Below, one piece after another: positions 61,876-64,000 of a DNA stretch of 64,000 nt. The notes under the pieces are model-generated. The model saw only the letters and a program-made list of their open reading frames with translations. It was not told the DNA's origin and did not search any database. The stretch is from Ctena decussata (Eukaryota > Mollusca > Bivalvia > Lucinida > Lucinidae). The position numbers and the translations under genes are program-made. The stretch spans positions 14,247,001 to 14,311,000 of the forward strand of contig OZ022502.1 in the NCBI GenBank assembly GCA_963989385.1, given 5' to 3'. The stretch's first letter is position 1. The number at the start of each line of letters is the position of its first letter.

Positions 61876-62131
61876 ACACCTCTAATGCAACGAGGTCCTC
61901 ATAATGCGGAATAATGTAACAGGGAAATGGTCAGGAGCTGATTCAATCAGAACCTAGCCTGCTACAATATCTCAGCAAGATCGAAAACCAAACGTCCGCC
62001 AGTATAGAGTTGTCAGTGACTTGGGAATCTGATTTTTCGAAAGAAATGATAAAAGAAATTCACGTGATTAATTTTTAAGAGAAAGCATCATAAGTACGAT
62101 ACATTTACTTCAGGCGGTAAACATAGATTTT

Positions 62132-62370
62132 AGCCGTGGCACGATAAAACAAAGTGACATGTGCGTCCAGCGAAAAATCAGATCAACATACACATCACCC
62201 CACTCTGATCACAGTCTTTCCTATGCGCCTAAAGGGTAGCTAAGGGTCTAAGCTACTACTTCCATGCCGACAACGGAGGGTCTGATTTGACTGAGCGGAT
62301 GCCCAGGCTGATCTGAGTCTTCGGTGGATGCACATGCCACTTTGTTGATTTTGCTTTTATCGCGGCTAAA
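62132..62370. mobile_element. Family A foldback element, copy 9 (diverged)
   Basis: Runs from tagccgtggcacgataaaac to ttttatcgcggcta. The internal gggtagctaagggtctaagc and gatgcccaggctgatctgag are preserved. Confidence 0.85.
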
Positions 62371-62933
62371 TCATCTATTAAGCTTGACAAAATCGGCTGA
62401 AATTAAATAGAGGGAGTGTGCCCTCGTATAATATTATGTGTTTAAATGGCGAGAAAAATAACCTGAACATTTCTTGAGGATCGGCTGAAAGTTCGAGAAG
62501 GAGTAGCAAGATATCATTTACATCAGCAGAACGATCATTGTCGGAATTCTGCCTTATTACGATCCCGATGAAATATAATCTACTTGAATCTCTTGAAAAG
62601 TCATGAAAGTCAGCTGAAAAGTTAAGGACGAATTGCGACTACAGATTCGTAAAGTTGGAAGGATCACATTCTCTAGCACCACGAGTCTAATTATAGTCCG
62701 GATAAACTAAATAGCATTGGTATCTAGAAACATAATTTAGTGCAAATCTGAAAGAGGAGTTAAATTTCACCAGAATTTTAAATGGACGTAATTCTGGCAT
62801 AGAAGATGTGATCGAATGGTAGACTTTATATTGTGACTTTTACGTGAAACTTGTAGAAAACTGATGCTTATGAGATATTTTAACCAGTCTCGGGACTGAA
62901 TTACAGTATTGAAGAACGGCATGCGTTTTACAA

Positions 62934-63170
62934 TTGAGCCGCAACACGAAAAACCAACAATGTGGTTGTGCGCCCAGCGAAGACTCAGATCAGCCTGTGG
63001 ATCCCCCAGTTTTATCAGACTCTCCGTTAAGCGCTCAAAGGGTAGCTCAGGGTCTAAGCTACCTCCATGCGGACAGCAAAGACTCTGATCAGACTGGGCG
63101 GATGCCCAGGCTGATCTGAGTTTGCACTGGGCGCACAGCCACATTGTTCGTTTTGTCCTGTCGCGGCTCA
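62934..63170. mobile_element. Family A foldback element, copy 10
   Basis: Well preserved, from ttgagccgcaacacgaaaaa to ttttgtcctgtcgcggctca. Confidence 0.92.
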
Positions 63171-63364
63171 TTTGATCTTTGTCAGTTGCTGAGTTATAAA
63201 TGTAAACTACTACTTCTCATTTGGTCCCTTTAGTGTGACCAGGTACAAAGTAGTGTAAAAGGGCAATGATTCGGATTTTTTACATTTTTTTTCTCACCTA
63301 TTTGACAAGAATATCCCTTTCTAGAGCTATTAGAGATTATTTTCTATCTCGGCCTTCTCTTTCA

Positions 63365-63620
63365 GCCTAGGATCAGAAAGCTGTCTAAAATATCAGTCAT
63401 TACTTTACAATACACACAATTTCAACAAAACCATTTGCTACCTATCAAGTAAATTGCATGTACATGTAGAATATGAAATAGACACCCGATGATGTACCGG
63501 AAGTGTCACTGTAGATTTCTGAGACGTGCCAGTCATGAAAAATGCATGCACAACATAAAATTAACACACATGTTAAGCTATTACTAGAAAATTAGCTTCA
63601 AGTTTATTGGAATGGTCTCA
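63365..63620. repeat. Segment duplicated from 13.41 kb
   Basis: Co-linear counterpart of 13410-13645 in the same orientation. From here to 64000 there is no recognised exon; a C run lies near 63857-63885. Confidence 0.5.
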
Positions 63621-64000
63621 ACCATGACAACAAGAAAGTAAGAATTTAGATCTCAATGACTAGTCTCAGGGGTGGATGATCACGTGCTTTCTTGCGTCAT
63701 TTTCTTACGTCATTCTGAACAAGGAAGCCCCGGGCATTCTTCACGTTTTAGTTGATGATTTCATTGTTTCTGTATGCATTCTTTCAATAAGAATTTTCAG
63801 ACGATATTTGCGATTTTATCATTTTATCGCAAAGTTTTTGTATGTAATCGCACCTCCCCCCCCCCCCGCCCCCCCCCCCCCCCCCAAACATCCGAAATCG
63901 AAAGAAGGCTGTGGCACGTAAATGATGTTGTTGCTTCAAAACCTGGGGTGGGGGATGTGAAACGTGAAAACAAGTAAACGCTCAGTAAAAACAAGAACAC

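Overview
The window is eukaryotic and looks like nuclear DNA of a bivalve mollusc. The evidence is AT-rich sequence, short exons with GT-AG introns, tRNA-derived SINEs, about ten copies of one 240-bp foldback element, elements built like bivalve pearl/Helentron-type repeats, long satellites and no operons. No species was identified; bivalve is an inference from repeat style and protein flavour.

4.7-29.8 kb: two tandem, same-strand paralogues of a cysteine-rich, presumably secreted zinc metallopeptidase-like gene. Copy 1 spans 4717-11653 and copy 2 spans 14982-29749. Each has six recognised exons with identical splice phases, an HEYAH (HExxH) motif in exon d and a conserved EYW in exon e. The 5' signal-peptide exon was not found for either copy. 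A decayed extra copy of exon d lies at 24.06 kb inside copy 2. The introns hold most of the foldback elements, SINEs and microsatellites, several of them immediately upstream of splice acceptors.

32.1-34.8 kb, minus strand: the last two exons of a Kv-type potassium channel, with S1-S6, a TTVGYGD filter and an unusual S6 hinge. The T1 domain exons were not found.

38-60.4 kb: a very large inverted structure. Two arrays of a 70-bp, self-complementary satellite (40.76-46.61 kb and 52.16-59.19 kb) face each other in opposite orientation. Their outer flanks also match in inverted orientation (40.48-40.77 with 59.80-60.11 kb, and 38.15-38.20 with 60.30-60.36 kb). Each array contains a recent segmental duplication.

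Other regions: an inverted pair of foldback elements built from a GACGAAAA minisatellite (1.14-1.72 and 4.03-4.50 kb); three elements made of tandem repeats, an ACG-type microsatellite and a hairpin with a TTC loop (24.5-26.2, 38.3-40.2 and about 48.5-50.5 kb); a 1.37-kb near-perfect palindrome (26.35-27.72 kb); and two dead fragments of one non-LTR reverse transcriptase (31.5 and 61.0 kb). All coordinates and homologies come from reading by eye; no alignments were run.
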